Source: Temnothorax longispinosus (taxonomy: Eukaryota; Arthropoda; Insecta; Hymenoptera; Formicidae). From it: 64,000 nucleotides of DNA. The stretch spans positions 1,178,001 through 1,242,000 of the forward strand of contig NC_092362.1 of NCBI RefSeq assembly GCF_030848805.1, in the 5' to 3' direction. Position 1 is the stretch's first letter. Each line of letters starts with the position of its first letter. Position numbers and translations under genes: made by a program. The notes under the pieces are model-generated. The model saw nothing but the letters and a program-made list of their open reading frames with translations. It ran no database searches and was not told where the DNA came from. Positions 24,260 through 36,669 of this stretch are shown here, piece by piece.

Positions 24260-26452
24260 ATCGGTACTCCTGTTACCGATTCCGGCGGCGTTAACACCGG
24301 CGTTATTGACGCCGTCGCCACCACCGCCGGGGACGGTGACGATGCCGCCGAATCCGTTGCCGATTTGCTGCCTCTGCGCCATCGCCGATACCTCCTGCCG
24401 CTTTAATCCACGGAGCAACTCCTTCTGCAGAGCGCTATCGACGCCGAGGAACTAACGGATCGGACGTGCGTGAAACATCGACACAGACATACTAATGGTG
24501 AACATATGATAACGGTCGGATACGTTTAACGTCGTAAACGTGCAACGGTGCGCAACGACATGATATTTCCGCCTACCGAGATCTCTCTGCGTGTCGAAAT
24601 CGGAGAGAAAGAAAAAAAAATACGCTGTGAGAAAAATTAAAAATATCTTGTTTGAAAGCGAAGGGGGAATCGCGTTTTATCGGGGATGGTAATACTCGCG
24701 CTAATTTTGCCAGATACTCGGTCACGCTACAAAAGCGCTCAGCAACAATGTACTCGTGCGCCAGTGAGAAAATCGGCCGTTGTCGTATACGCCTAATTAT
24801 GATGGAAGAAATGAAATAGCGTGTGAGCCGCTAAACAAACGTCAGATTCGTCTACGCATTGTCGATCGCCTGTAAATGTGCCTCTCTCGTTAACGTATAT
24901 GCCCGCTCGGTATATTCGTACCGTCTTTACTCTGTGCATGGTACATCGCGCAAAGCAAAATTACGAGTGTAATGTGTGGTAAGATACGGAGAAGTTCTCA
25001 CCTTACGACTAAAATCCGTAAAATAGTTGTACGTCTTTAAATATGTACCCAACGACAGAACGTTGCATCTCTCGCAACTGAGCTTGCAAGTGCGCTCCAT
25101 GAGTCTGAGCACGTGTAGGAAATCTTCGGCTACGTAATGGTCCTCCTCGAGGAACAGGACCATCCCGGTGTGGTTTCTCGTCACCGAAAGTTGATCGAAC
25201 ACCCTGTTCGCTTTCCACCACCAATGATGCTTGGTCTGTGTGAACTTCGCCTCCCTGTAGTGGCCGTACAAGTCCGGATGTTTGGCGTTGGTGCATTTTA
25301 AATTTAAGGCCCTGCGATTCGCGAAAGAGAGACAGAATTGAATTTAATGAATTCAAGGGTAGTCGTTCGATAGATTCGCAAATGGCCAAGACAATGTTCT
25401 CGACTTACTGTTCTTTGCGAATATTTCGCGGACAGTCGTTGGGTCCTTCGCCGGGAAATGTATGGGGATGAGTCTGTATGCTGTGCGGATAGAAGATCTG
25501 CATGACCCGGCAAAAGTCGACGCTTTGAACGAGGTAGTTGATATCCGGGTGCCAAATGTCGTGGCTAAATACGAGTAGGGCCTGCTCGATGTCCTTAGCT
25601 TGCGCCAGTGAGACGATAAGGTGGCGCAGATAAGTGAGCCGCGTGTGCACTTGGATAACTATAATTGGAGCGTCGTTGGCCAACGGTCCGAACGCCTCCT
25701 CGTTGTATACTTTTTGCTCCGCATTCGCCCGCTCGATTTTATGACGGATTTCCGTAATCTCCAAGTCCGTGAGCGCTCCCGAGCTAGAATTCACCAGGCT
25801 TGTCGATGCGTTACGTCCCTCCTTTAAAAATCTGAAAACAAAAGACCGAACGTTGGCAGAAAATGAAATAATTATCGAGGTAATTATTAACGTTATTTTC
25901 AGTAATTAAAAACTTTCTCCTAAAAGTTGGCCTATTTATTATCGATAATTAAAAACTTTCCCTTAAAAGAGGTAATTTACGAATAATAGTAACACCTTAT
26001 AAAAAAAAAAACAGATTTGTTTAATTTAATTTTTTAAAGAAGGTGATATCAGATATATATAAAACTAAAAAATAAAAAATTATACAACATATAACACAAC
26101 CTATACTTTATATATATTTTTTCAATTAAGCTCGCGCATGTCACATATCAATAACAATATTTATGCTATAAATGTTGATAACGGCATTAAAGATAATTCA
26201 ACGGAACTTGCAAGATTACCTGTGCAACTCTTGAGGCACGAGGGAGAAAAGCGTCTCGTTCGTTGACGATTGCCCGGAATCATCTCGACCCGTCAAACTG
26301 ATCACGTGAAGCTGAAGCCAGAGGAACGTAGCCAGGAAGACGAACACGAGGGTCCTCAATAAAATTCCACGACCTGATCTCGATCCCCCAGCGACCGCCG
26401 TTCCTAAATGAACATACCTTTCGTTAAATCTCTCATTAAACGTATAATGCAT
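22660..26452 (-). CDS. Mgat2: Alpha-1,6-mannosyl-glycoprotein 2-beta-N-acetylglucosaminyltransferase (GnT-II)
   Basis: Golgi type II membrane enzyme that adds beta-1,2-GlcNAc to the alpha-1,6 mannose arm, committing N-glycans to complex type. Exons (minus): 26452-26220, 25831-25409, 25311-25002, 23287-23037, 22888-22660; the frame closes at 481 aa plus TGA (human protein 447 aa). A signal anchor is at residues 29-52. GT16 hallmarks: IIVIQVHTRLTYLRHLI (about 134-150), REAKFTQTKHHWWWK, LFLEEDHY with the metal-binding EED at 274-276, SSKHNMGMAFNR, YDDYNWDWSLQY around 357-368 (catalytic Asp region), HIGECGVHHKK and NGGWGDVRDHQLC near the end. The variable loop between TCVPS and APRVFHIG is longer than in the human enzyme. 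The start is the least sure part: ATG 26450-26452 is in frame ahead of the anchor, but an upstream exon joining the AG near 26407 is possible. Confidence 0.9.
24214..24260. repeat. (CCG)n microsatellite in Mgat2 intron 3
   Basis: CCG/GCC trinucleotide run, seen directly. On the minus strand it reads as a glycine run within an open frame of about 146 codons. Confidence 0.9.
24392..24451 (-). other. Candidate 60-nt cassette exon in Mgat2 intron 3
   Basis: On the minus strand, after TTAG, there is a 60-nt phase-0 block encoding FLGVDSALQKELLRGLKRQE, followed by GTATCG. Intron 3 of Mgat2 is itself phase 0, so inclusion would insert exactly 20 residues without shifting frame between exon 3 (ending SRK) and exon 4 (starting AEVTPW). 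The frame also stays open downstream into a polyglycine stretch. Vertebrate Mgat2 has nothing here. It could be chance. Confidence 0.3.
25904..25969. repeat. Pair of 23-bp direct repeats
   Basis: AATTAAAAACTTTC-type words at 25904-25926 and 25947-25969 with two differences, in Mgat2 intron 1. Seen directly. Confidence 0.7.
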
Positions 26453-26893
26453 TTTCGGTACTTCAACCCAATTTATATAATATTAGTTAGTATAATAAAT
26501 TTCGTTAATGTGAAAATAAGTGCAACGTATTCCGGAAATCGACCTGATTTTCCATTCGACGGATTTATCGAAAAATGGCCAGACTCACTTTCCATACCTC
26601 GATCAGCCAGACTGCTTTTTTAGTAAGTTTTATGATAATGTTAAGTAGTACAAAAAGTTTCATGACTGCGAAAATAAGTGCAACTCATTTGTATTTTCCG
26701 CCCATCGAATCCAGCGGAAAATCGTAGCTAGACTGGCGATTTGTTAATTAGCATCACTAATGGAACAATCTTAAGTTTTTCTATGTGCCATGGCTCTAAG
26801 AGCTCTTTTACCGTTACGGAAGAAGTCAATTTAATGGAAAGATAAATCGTACAGACATCTGAGGTCTATCAAATCAACTGAGTTCTATCGTAA

Positions 26894-26963
26894 CTCAAAT
26901 TAAAATAATTAAAATAATTAAATCCTCTCAATTATCCTCAAATTAAAATAATTAAAATAATTA
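26894..26963. repeat. 27-bp exact direct repeat
   Basis: CTCAAATTAAAATAATTAAA and the 7 bases that follow occur identically at 26894-26920 and 26937-26963. Confidence 0.8.
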
Positions 26964-27884
26964 CAACACTCCTAATTAAAATAAAAGAAAAAATTACGTA
27001 GCGAGAAAACGTAAAGAGACACTGCATATCTGAATTATGCTTTATAACATAAATGTTGTATATAGCACCATTATAAACCTACCTCCCGACTTTTTCCTGG
27101 TATATAGTGTACAGCCGGGGTACTGCTTCGCAAAACCTTGTATGGTCGAGTCGTGAGCTTTTCCTGCGCATATAGATAATTGACCAGTAAACATGCGTAC
27201 ATGTACGACAGCAAACTAGATTTCCTCTATCGCTTGGTGCATCATCGTTTTTCCCTTCAGATTGCGACACTTTTGAAAACTCAAGCGTACAGAAGTAGAA
27301 CGTATCGTGCTAACTGTATGGAGTAAAGTTCTCCTTTAATTTCATGATAAACAATATATTTTTCACAACATCTCCACGGAAAGTTCGACTTTCCATGCCT
27401 GTAGAGAGGGGCGAAAGTGGCCAATTTCACGCCAGGGCTTACTTTCCTCCCTAGGGAAGAAAATTGATGCTTTCTAACCGGTATAGCGGGCGGAAAGTAA
27501 CCACTATTTTAATGTTTCTAGGCGGATCGTAAAATGTATTTCCAGTTTTCCCATGAAAGTGGATTAGGTAAACGTGAATAGTCGCATTTTGCTTTGTTTA
27601 TAGTCAATAAATCCGTTCGCGGACATATTTTTTGTAAAATCAAAGATTTTAACTGACGATATAATTGGCAATTTAACATAAAAATTAAAAAATAAGCAAC
27701 TTAATCGACTGACTGGCAATATATAACATCTCTTCGATGTGACCATTGAAAAAACTATGAGCCAACACGCTTTGTCAATGCTTTGTGTGATTATTAACAT
27801 CTACACAGTTCAAGAAGAACCATCCTGTTAGCAGCGTCAATATAATAATCAAAACATGGCAGAAAACGGGGCATATAATGTTGA

Positions 27885-27976
27885 AATGTCTGGGCCTCAT
27901 TAAAAAAGTAATATTAAAGATATTTTGAATAATGTCTGGGCCTCATTAAAAGAGTAATATTAAAGATATTTTGGAT
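27885..27976 (+). repeat. 46-bp tandem duplication
   Basis: Two abutting 46-bp units, each beginning AATGTCTGGGCCTCATTAAA (27885-27930 and 27931-27976). They differ at two positions, so this is a recent head-to-tail duplication. Confidence 0.92.
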
Positions 27977-30670
27977 AATTTTTATTCCGGGAGAAAAGAA
28001 TATTCCTGTGTCGTTTTGATGCATAACCACGGAGACGACGAACGAATATATACACGGGACTGAAGAAAGTCGTAACGGACCAATTTCCAGATCGCGTCGG
28101 ACACGGAATAAAAGACCGGCTCCGGAACGAAATCGGATATTGATTATATATGATCATGACCCCATGACCATGATCCATGATAATATATTATTTTCTTTAC
28201 TTTAGGTTGAGTGACTTGAAAAAAGAATGGGAAACTTTTATATGTAACATGAAACATCACCCGATGTTTTACATATAACAATTTCAAATAACGATTTTAA
28301 GGATTCCCGAGAATCGCTTTGAGACCAACCGATGTCACTTATCAACAAAGATAAAATTATAATTATCACTAATTATAATTTTATCAAAGATCTAGGGATT
28401 TTTGGCAATTATCTACGATATTCGCGGCGACAGTTGGAAATACAATCGTCCGCGCGACGCGCCTGCGACCGAACAAGTACCGCGAAATACTTATTTTTGA
28501 GAAATATCTGTACCCCGAGCGTTAAATCGATACTACGCGATAAGCGCTGCGTTAAATAATGCATACAAGATTAGTAAAGCTTATTACTTTTACCAATTAA
28601 ATAACTCTCGCAACGCCAATAGCGTAATAGATTGCTTACTTTTTTTCTCGTATCGCTCTAGTATCAAGGTTCTTCCACGATAAGCTGCTAAATGAGCATA
28701 ATAGGTAGGCGCCGGATAGCTTGCCGTTTTTGGATAGCGGCCATACATATGACAAAGATAATATATCAACTCTTCAATCTCATCTTCGGTAAATTTGCCG
28801 CCTCAATTATTATATTTGAAAAGGATAAATAATCCGAATTAAATTGCGCGTTATATATATAATCGTATAATGTATGTATAATTACATCTAAAAGCGACGC
28901 GATTGATCCTGCGGAACGGTGTCCACTCAATAAATATCGTCTAACCGTGAGAAATGTACCGGGACAATATGAGGCCGACATGATAATGCCCTATGCGTAT
29001 GCAACCAAAACTCGTATTTGCATTCGTCGAATATTTAGCTGGCAAACGATCACGTCGCCTGGAGCCCGATTTTACATCTGTGAGATACGCGTACATACAA
29101 AATTAAAACAATATCAGGAGTAACGTACACGTGAATCGCGCTAGGTAAACGGAGAATTGCAAATCGTGCCGCTATTTCTCAAATATTCGACGAACGCAAA
29201 CATCGTCGAGTTTATATAACGAATTTTTATATAACTCGACTGTGCATTATCATACGTAACGTTGTCACGGTATACATCATCTCATTTTACATGACGGGAG
29301 ACATGTATATCGGTTTGACGCGAACACTTGTCGAGTGAACGCGTCTTTTCATGTCACCTTTATGCAGGGTGATGATATAAAAGTATCGCAAGCTGTTTTC
29401 TGGAAAATAGGATGTTAGAAATAAAATCCCCTTCTTGGTATTTTAAAATTGAAGCCTGTTATATATAGTAAGCGAGACGTTGGATCCAAGCAAAACGCAA
29501 TACGTTTCAATTCTTTAACCCGCCGTTTCTATAGCGTGGTTCGACAAATACTATAAACAGAATGTTATTTTCAGAACTGCTTTGTGCTTGTCGTTGTAAA
29601 AGAAAGTTTTAAAACAATTTTGACAATTTCATATCGGCTAAATTTAAGTCCACGAACTTAAGTCCAAATTTAAAATATATTAAAAATTTATTACGACTTA
29701 AACTTAATTTATATTAACAAGGGTTCAATAAATTCCACTTTAATAATTGTACAACTTAAATAACGCCGAATTAAATGGAACCGAACGTTTTTCTTTAATG
29801 TAATTGTATTTCACATACATTAACTTATCATTTTACGTGCAAAAATATCAAGGTGAGGTCAAAAGAAAATATTTTACGTGATATTCTATCTACAGTATTA
29901 TCTAAAATTTCCAACAAAATGTCAGATTTATATTGTCCTATTTTTCTATAAAAAAATCCGATAACAATATCTTACTTATAAAAGATTTCAAGAAATCTTA
30001 AAACACGAAAAAGGAATTTTATATCACTAATGGTTTCCGAAAAAACAGTTTTTATTTTAAATATAGTATCCTATATAACATCCTTTTGGCCTTAGGCTAT
30101 TTGTTCACTCACCTTTCATAGTGTCATTCCTAGGAGATCGTCCTGAAACAAATTTCACGTAGAGTCTTAGCGAGTCGTGTCGAAAAACTCGCAGGGCTAC
30201 ACAAACAATTTCAAATTACACGAGCGTATCAAAACAAGGTCCGTTGTCAAAAAGATGAAACACGTCAATTACTTTTTGAGCAAAATAAAAATGGAACTAT
30301 AGATAATATTATCCCAACTCCTTATATCACTTTTATCACGATAGTTACCTCGACATTGCTCGAGAGAAAAGTTCAAAGTGTACGTTAAAACGCAAAGTAC
30401 TTCGTATTTCGTGCAAATGTAACAACACGCGACAACGGATTGTGCAGGAATGTGCAATGATATTGTCAGAGATTCCGCTGTGATACGTTTGAAACGCAAA
30501 AGCTCCGCGACATTTTGAACTTTTATATAATGCATCGATAACAAAGGAGAAGATCCGGCATTCAACGCGATTGTTATTCCGCTTCACAAAGAGAATTACG
30601 TAGTTTCTAAAAATTATAATTTCAGTCTCTATAATTGGCTTGTATGGTAATAAAAATTGCTGCAATGGTA

Positions 30671-30839
30671 ATAAAACATTCCAGAGGGCACGTATTATGA
30701 AACTTTTCGGAATGGATTCCGATCGGAATTGTTCAGTTATTTCTTAGATTTCTATTGTCTTTTCTAGGGAAAACGGAATAATTCCGATCGGAATTCATTC
30801 CGAAAAGTTCCATAATACGTGCCCTCTGGAATGTTTTAT
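30671..30839. mobile_element. 169-bp foldback MITE-like element
   Basis: Nearly perfect terminal inverted repeats of about 60 bp (left 30671-30730 starting ATAAAACATTCCAGAGGGCA; right 30780-30839, its reverse complement with two mismatches) flank a loop of about 50 bp. Within each arm a smaller palindrome, TTCCGATCGGAA, occurs. No coding sequence. The flanks (GGTA on the left, TTACC on the right) extend the symmetry, so the exact ends and target duplication are unclear. Size and structure fit a non-autonomous DNA transposon or a foldback hairpin. Confidence 0.8.
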
Positions 30840-32635
30840 TTACCGGACCGCAATTAAAACCTTCACTCTATCCTCCACCACATCTCCTCGTTGGTTGATT
30901 TTACCTTTCGGTGTATACCCCGTATAAAATCAGCGTTTTTCTTTCGTAAACTACATTTATGCAAGTTTTCGTAGATCACTTATGTATATATTGGATCGAA
31001 ACTGTTATTTGCGCTAAATTTTCGAAACGTTCTAACTATAGCTTCGCCAAGAATATAACACTCTCATAGTAAAAATGTTTAAATACGACAAGATACAGAA
31101 ACACGTTCTTTTTCACTCGGGTTTATCTATCAGCATATTTTTCAATTAAGGATATATGTATTGTATACATATATCATTAATACTTTGCATTATATAAAAA
31201 ATTTCCTCTCTTTTTAACTTTTTATCAGAAATAGTAATATTAGATTAACTGGAAAATTTGCACCTTGAAAAGTTTAGCACTGTAAAATCTAAGAGAAATT
31301 CCGAGAAACTTGTGTCTTCAACTTGTGTACAAGATAATGAAAGATTCTGGAATTACGAAAGCGTAATTGTGTGCGGATTAAAATGTACCTACATAAAAAA
31401 AATATATTGTTCTTGCATTTCTTCAAAAAGTCGAAACTTTCTGGCTTAAAAATAAAATCATGGCACAAGGATTTGTACGACCGCATGCTACGGTTTAATT
31501 GTTACTAACCGACACTACATTACTGGCATCACTCGAGATAGCAATTATCACCGATTGGCCTGCCTGCAGGCAAAATATAACGTGCGTGAACATCGTCAAA
31601 TTGTCACATCGCTACTGCTTATTGTCAACTGGCGCGACAATAGCGCAGATACCAGTCGCAGATAAGAAACTTGCGTAACGTTTTATCAGGTACACCCTTC
31701 TCAATCGAGCCATCACGAAGTGTGGCATGCACTGCGCGCGTTTGCATAAAGAGTTTATAACGCAATGACGGTACTCCGCGGCTGAAGATAAACGCGCGAC
31801 TTCCGCGTGCTGAGATGTTTATGATAATACGTCAACGCTCGATTCACCTTTAAAGCGAAGGCAGAATGACGATACTATCTCTCTATTACCGCAGTATAAT
31901 CTTTTTTCATTGTACATATATACGTATACCTATTATTTTGAATCATATGAGAAATTACATACTTCTTTCAGACTTTTATCGAGATTACCTATAATAATAA
32001 TATTGGATTGAGTGTAAAAAATTCGTGTCACGCCTCGAAAAGTTTATCTTTAGGAAATGTAAGAAGTTTCAAGGAAATTGAGTAAAATTCAAATTATGTA
32101 AAAACGATAAAAGATCGTGATAGGAAATCAGGTGGATTAAAACGTACATAATATAATGATATCTTGAAAGTCGATGCAATTTTTTCGGACAATTTAAAAT
32201 AAAATAGTAGCATAAGGATTCAAAGATATAAATTGCAATGTATACTAATGCATCTTTATAGACCCACCTAACAAATTAATTAAATTCTATGATTAAAAAA
32301 TTCGTCATGAGGCATGATACCTCACCCAGCGTAGCGTTCTTCATTTGAATAATACGAGGTAAAGATTTAAGGCATAAAATGCAAAAAAAATTGAAATGAA
32401 GAGAGCTATCGAAACGTCTCGATTAACGCTTCTATATTTAATTGGATCCGATAATTCGCCAATTATTTCTTCGGCATCTTCTCTCAATCATTTATCAATA
32501 CCGGAAAAGGGGTAATCTTTTCTTCCGCGCGAACTTCAGCTGTAGATATCGCGTCGCGGATAAAATTAAAGGTGCATTCGTTTACATACATATGTGAAGA
32601 TAAACGTTCGACGAGCGACGAGATCGATAAAAAGC

Positions 32636-32638
<3 letters not shown>

Positions 32639-32670
<32 letters not shown>
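32639..32670. repeat. (GA)n microsatellite
   Basis: About 16 uninterrupted AG units, seen directly. Confidence 0.95.
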
Positions 32671-32671
<1 letters not shown>

Positions 32672-33796
32672 CTCGAGATTTCGTGTGGGAAGAGAACTAG
32701 TCCGATGGTGAGCTCCGAACGAATAACTTACAGCTTTTGCGTGAAATTCCACGCGCTATCTCCTTTTCTCCCTCTCTCTGATTTAGTCGTTATATTTATC
32801 TCGCGGTGACAATAAAAAGACTCGCGGCTATGTGCAAGACATCGTTCCGCGCGTCGTTGCTCGCACGTGCGATCGTTGAATTTCGCTCGCGGATATCTTC
32901 GATCCACCTCGCATTTCTGGCACTCGTTCAACGCCGAATTCCCTCGACCTGCTCGTTCTGCTCGAACAAGCCCGTCTCGCGATTCTATCAGATATCGTTT
33001 GACATTTCGGTCGAATGTGATAAGCGGTTTGAAAAGACCGGTTTCGAGATTTCTGCTGAAATCGATGTACCACGTCGATCATACGATACTGCATCAGTAA
33101 TTACGCAACATATGAGGTGCGCCAATGTCATACTGCCTTTACTTTCTTTAGAAAATGCATAAATGTTTTTTAAAAACACGTATTCACAAACGCGTCGTTT
33201 CTTCTACATTTAAAAGATTGAAGAATTGCTATCACGAGTAATTGCAATATGCCGATATTTCGCAAGCCACATATTATCAGTTCTATTAAATTTATAAATT
33301 CCAGTCATACATCTTTTCACCTGTCTTCAAAATTTTCCCGTTTGTTTCCTTTTTCGAAAGAAAACTTGTACTACGGAGAGAAGGCAAAGAGAACGGAGAA
33401 AAGGTAAAACAAGAATCGACTAAACAAAACAATCGTATTGTATCGCCAAATACTGATACTCTGCTACTTATCGAAAGATAAATGATATCGCTAAAAAATA
33501 ACACAGTTATCGTGCTTGACAGACTTGTGAATAATATTATCAATTACCTCGGTGAAGAAGAATGAAGCATCGTCCGGCCCTTCATTTTCACAAAATCTGG
33601 AATATAATAACGTATAAAATGTACTCCAACGGATATATTCAAACAAAAAATACGTATTGTATAACCACATTTGCCTCTAACAAAATCTTTGAGACTGACG
33701 TACGTATAGTTCGCGAAATAAAAGAACGGTTTCTGTACTCTTATTCTGTGTAACAGTGTAACCTTAACGATATTCTCGTCATTGTTATCAGGTTAT

Positions 33797-33838
33797 CGTT
33801 GCGCAGGTATAACATATGGTAAAAAAAACTGCGCAACG
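33797..33838. repeat. 10-bp perfect inverted repeat
   Basis: CGTTGCGCAG and CTGCGCAACG separated by 22 AT-rich bases. Weaker complementarity extends outward (GTTATC / GATAAT). Confidence 0.8.
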
Positions 33839-34728
33839 ACAATATAACGATAATGAACTGATAATTATTTATTACTTAATTATGCTTTACAACTTATGTA
33901 ACAAATTATATATTTGTAGAATTATAACTAGTACATCTATTTCAGAAAAATAAGACAAAAGATAAGAAAGAAGAGAAAAACCAAATTAACTTATCTTCAA
34001 ATTGCATTTGTACTCATATCAACCGATTTATCTAAAAAATGGATCTGAATAATAAGTCTATATGGAAATTAATAGGAAAATTAAATTATCGATCTCGTTA
34101 TCGCGATTGAAATGCGTATCTATTCATTGTAGGAAGATATATCAATGTCGCACATTACACTTAAGTGGAAAATGTATAGCGTTGTGTATATAATACGATA
34201 CGGACAGATGTGAAATTAAAACTATGTTACGAGCTGCATACGAGCTGGCCTTACGATATCGATCCGATACCGTTCCGCTTAAACGAGTCTTTAGATTGCA
34301 GCCTTTACAAACGCAACAGTATCTGTATAATACGCATTAGTGCGGCTTATGAATGAACCTGATTATGTCACACTGCACTCTCGACCCCCAAAGTGGCCCA
34401 TTGAAAGAAAAGTACTCGAAATATTTTTATCTCGCATTGTCATATTAATTTTTGCTGCTCACCCAGCTGCTCACTGGATTATCGTGGAGAGGAGGGAAGA
34501 GGAAATAAGCGAAATTACATTATCGCGTGTCCACATGCCCCAATTCTTTTAAGTGACATAATTAATTACATTAATTGCTTTTTGCTTATCTTGCAACATA
34601 TGGAGCAAAGTAAAAGATTGTGCTGAAACTTCTGTTTCATTATCTCACTGCAGAGATATTTTTATCCCTTCATTATGTGTGTACAAATGGTCATGAATGA
34701 GTTCTTTTTTAAATAGGTAACGTGTTAT

Positions 34729-34731
<3 letters not shown>

Positions 34732-34798
<67 letters not shown>
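34732..34798. repeat. (TA)n microsatellite
   Basis: About 33 uninterrupted AT units. Confidence 0.97.
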
Positions 34799-34801
<3 letters not shown>

Positions 34802-36669
34802 AAATTGCTTTCTATTTAAGTACTTAACTACACATTATAACGCTTATATTTTTGCTGAAATTTTATTCATATCTTTCTAAAAGAATAATTAAAATAATTT
34901 TAGTAAAATATCTTTATCTTTCATTATGAGTCAACTTGTGACATTTTTTTTAGAATAATGTTCGTTATCTTTAAGTAACCTCCATTTATATTATCGCACA
35001 TATTATTATAAGATAATTTTGCTGAAATGTTTTCTCATGGTCTTTCCAGAAAATATTTTTACAAATATACCTATTAAATTCGTAGAAAAATAAGAAAAAC
35101 ACTTAGTAAGTTTCTAAACAATTAGCTGTGTAGAATTAAAATAAGTGCATTTCAGCAATATTAGCCAGAAAATTGTTTTCGTTAAATCGTGGACGCGAAT
35201 CAATTGAAGTGGAAGATAGATTAGTTCAACCTTGTTTTGAATTTTCTTATAGTGAATGCCGAACTTGACCGTGACTTTGTTCACACAATTTCTTTTCATG
35301 TAAAATTCAAAGTACTTTATCTTACTACAAATATATGACAGAAAAATGAAAGACTCTGAAAAAGATATAATTAAATTTCCTTAAAAGAAAAATTCTAAAT
35401 CAGATAAGCAACTCGCAGATCGAAAACGTAGGAATGCTCCAAATATGCGGACAAAGGAAGAAGCGCAGAGAGCGAATTTCTCTCTTAGGTAGTCTTCCAC
35501 CGATTCCTGGCCGAACGCGGTTTAATTACGGACGCGCGGTATAGTAATGAGATTGTGAACGTACCATTGCATGTGCTGATCGAGACGACGACCGGAAATT
35601 TGAGTCCTTTCTTATTCGTGGGTGCGTCCCTCGCTCGAACGCTTTTGACGGACGGGTGCACCGTCTATTTCTGCGTTTCTCGGAGAAGATGCTATAGTTG
35701 TTATCGCGCCGCGCATGGCGTCGGTACTGTTGGTCGCCGGTGAATAATGCAACGGATCGTCATGTGTACGCATATATCGGCGAGGCGTGTATGCTGTCGT
35801 GTACACATAAGGGAAGAGGTAATAGGTGTTCATCGATATGTGCCTCCACTACGCGAAGCATACGTGTGCGTTCGTAGGTGCACGTGTGGGCTCGTGTGTG
35901 CGGTTATACTCTATGCGGTAATATTGCCGCGGTGTCCCTGAATATCGATTCACCGGTATATCAGTAAACGTAAGGTATGCGGCGTCTCTTTTTTTTTTTT
36001 ACAATCCGACATTTTCATAATCACTTAATCATTTCCTCGATGGATATTGCGACGAGGAAGGAATAATCGCATTACGCGACTCGTTACAAGTGTTCTTAAC
36101 ATTAACAACATTTACACAAATTAAAAGGACTATAGGCTGCGCAAATATGTGATCTATATGAAATATGGGATTTTAATCTATGTTAAATAGTGCAGAATGG
36201 GTGCGACGCAAGGTTTTTTCATCGTATATCATTTCGCAGAATTATAAACACGTGTCTCATAATTGCCGTAATTATTTTTTCGCTCGACTTTACACGTTAC
36301 GTTAAATCGCACTAAAAACCGGATAAGTAACTCTGAGGTTTTGAGGCACCAACAACTTTTTTTGGCAATTCGGTCATTCTTGCAAATCATGGAGAGTTTT
36401 TAACTTTCTCTCTCGTGGTTTCCACCAGAAAAATCTCACTTTTCACACTAATTCGCGATCACAAAACTCCAAGAGAACTTGCGTAATATCATGTTTCACA
36501 GATATAGCCTATGCTTATATAGACGTTTATATAGTAAGTGATTCACTCTCTCAAGTCACTCCATGTAATATTACCGGGGATCTGTATATCCACGTTACTG
36601 AAACGTTTCCATATCATATCGCGGAGGATTCAGGCAACTGAGATAAAACATTATCACACTTGGCAGAGA

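Larger units (their letters stand above)
26453..30670. other. Gene desert, AT-rich
   Basis: No gene recognised on either strand. Contains an exact 27-bp direct repeat (26894-26920 and 26937-26963), a pair of loosely related AAAATAAGTGCAAC-containing segments near 26512 and 26672, and a 46-bp tandem duplication (27885-27976). All frames are under 110 codons without motifs. Confidence 0.55.
30840..36669. other. Gene desert with simple repeats
   Basis: No recognisable gene. Contains (GA)n at 32639-32670, an inverted repeat at 33797-33838, (TA)n at 34732-34798, and GC-richer patches at 32700-33110 and 35460-35960 with short motif-free frames (the longest is 118 codons, 32806-33162). Confidence 0.55.
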
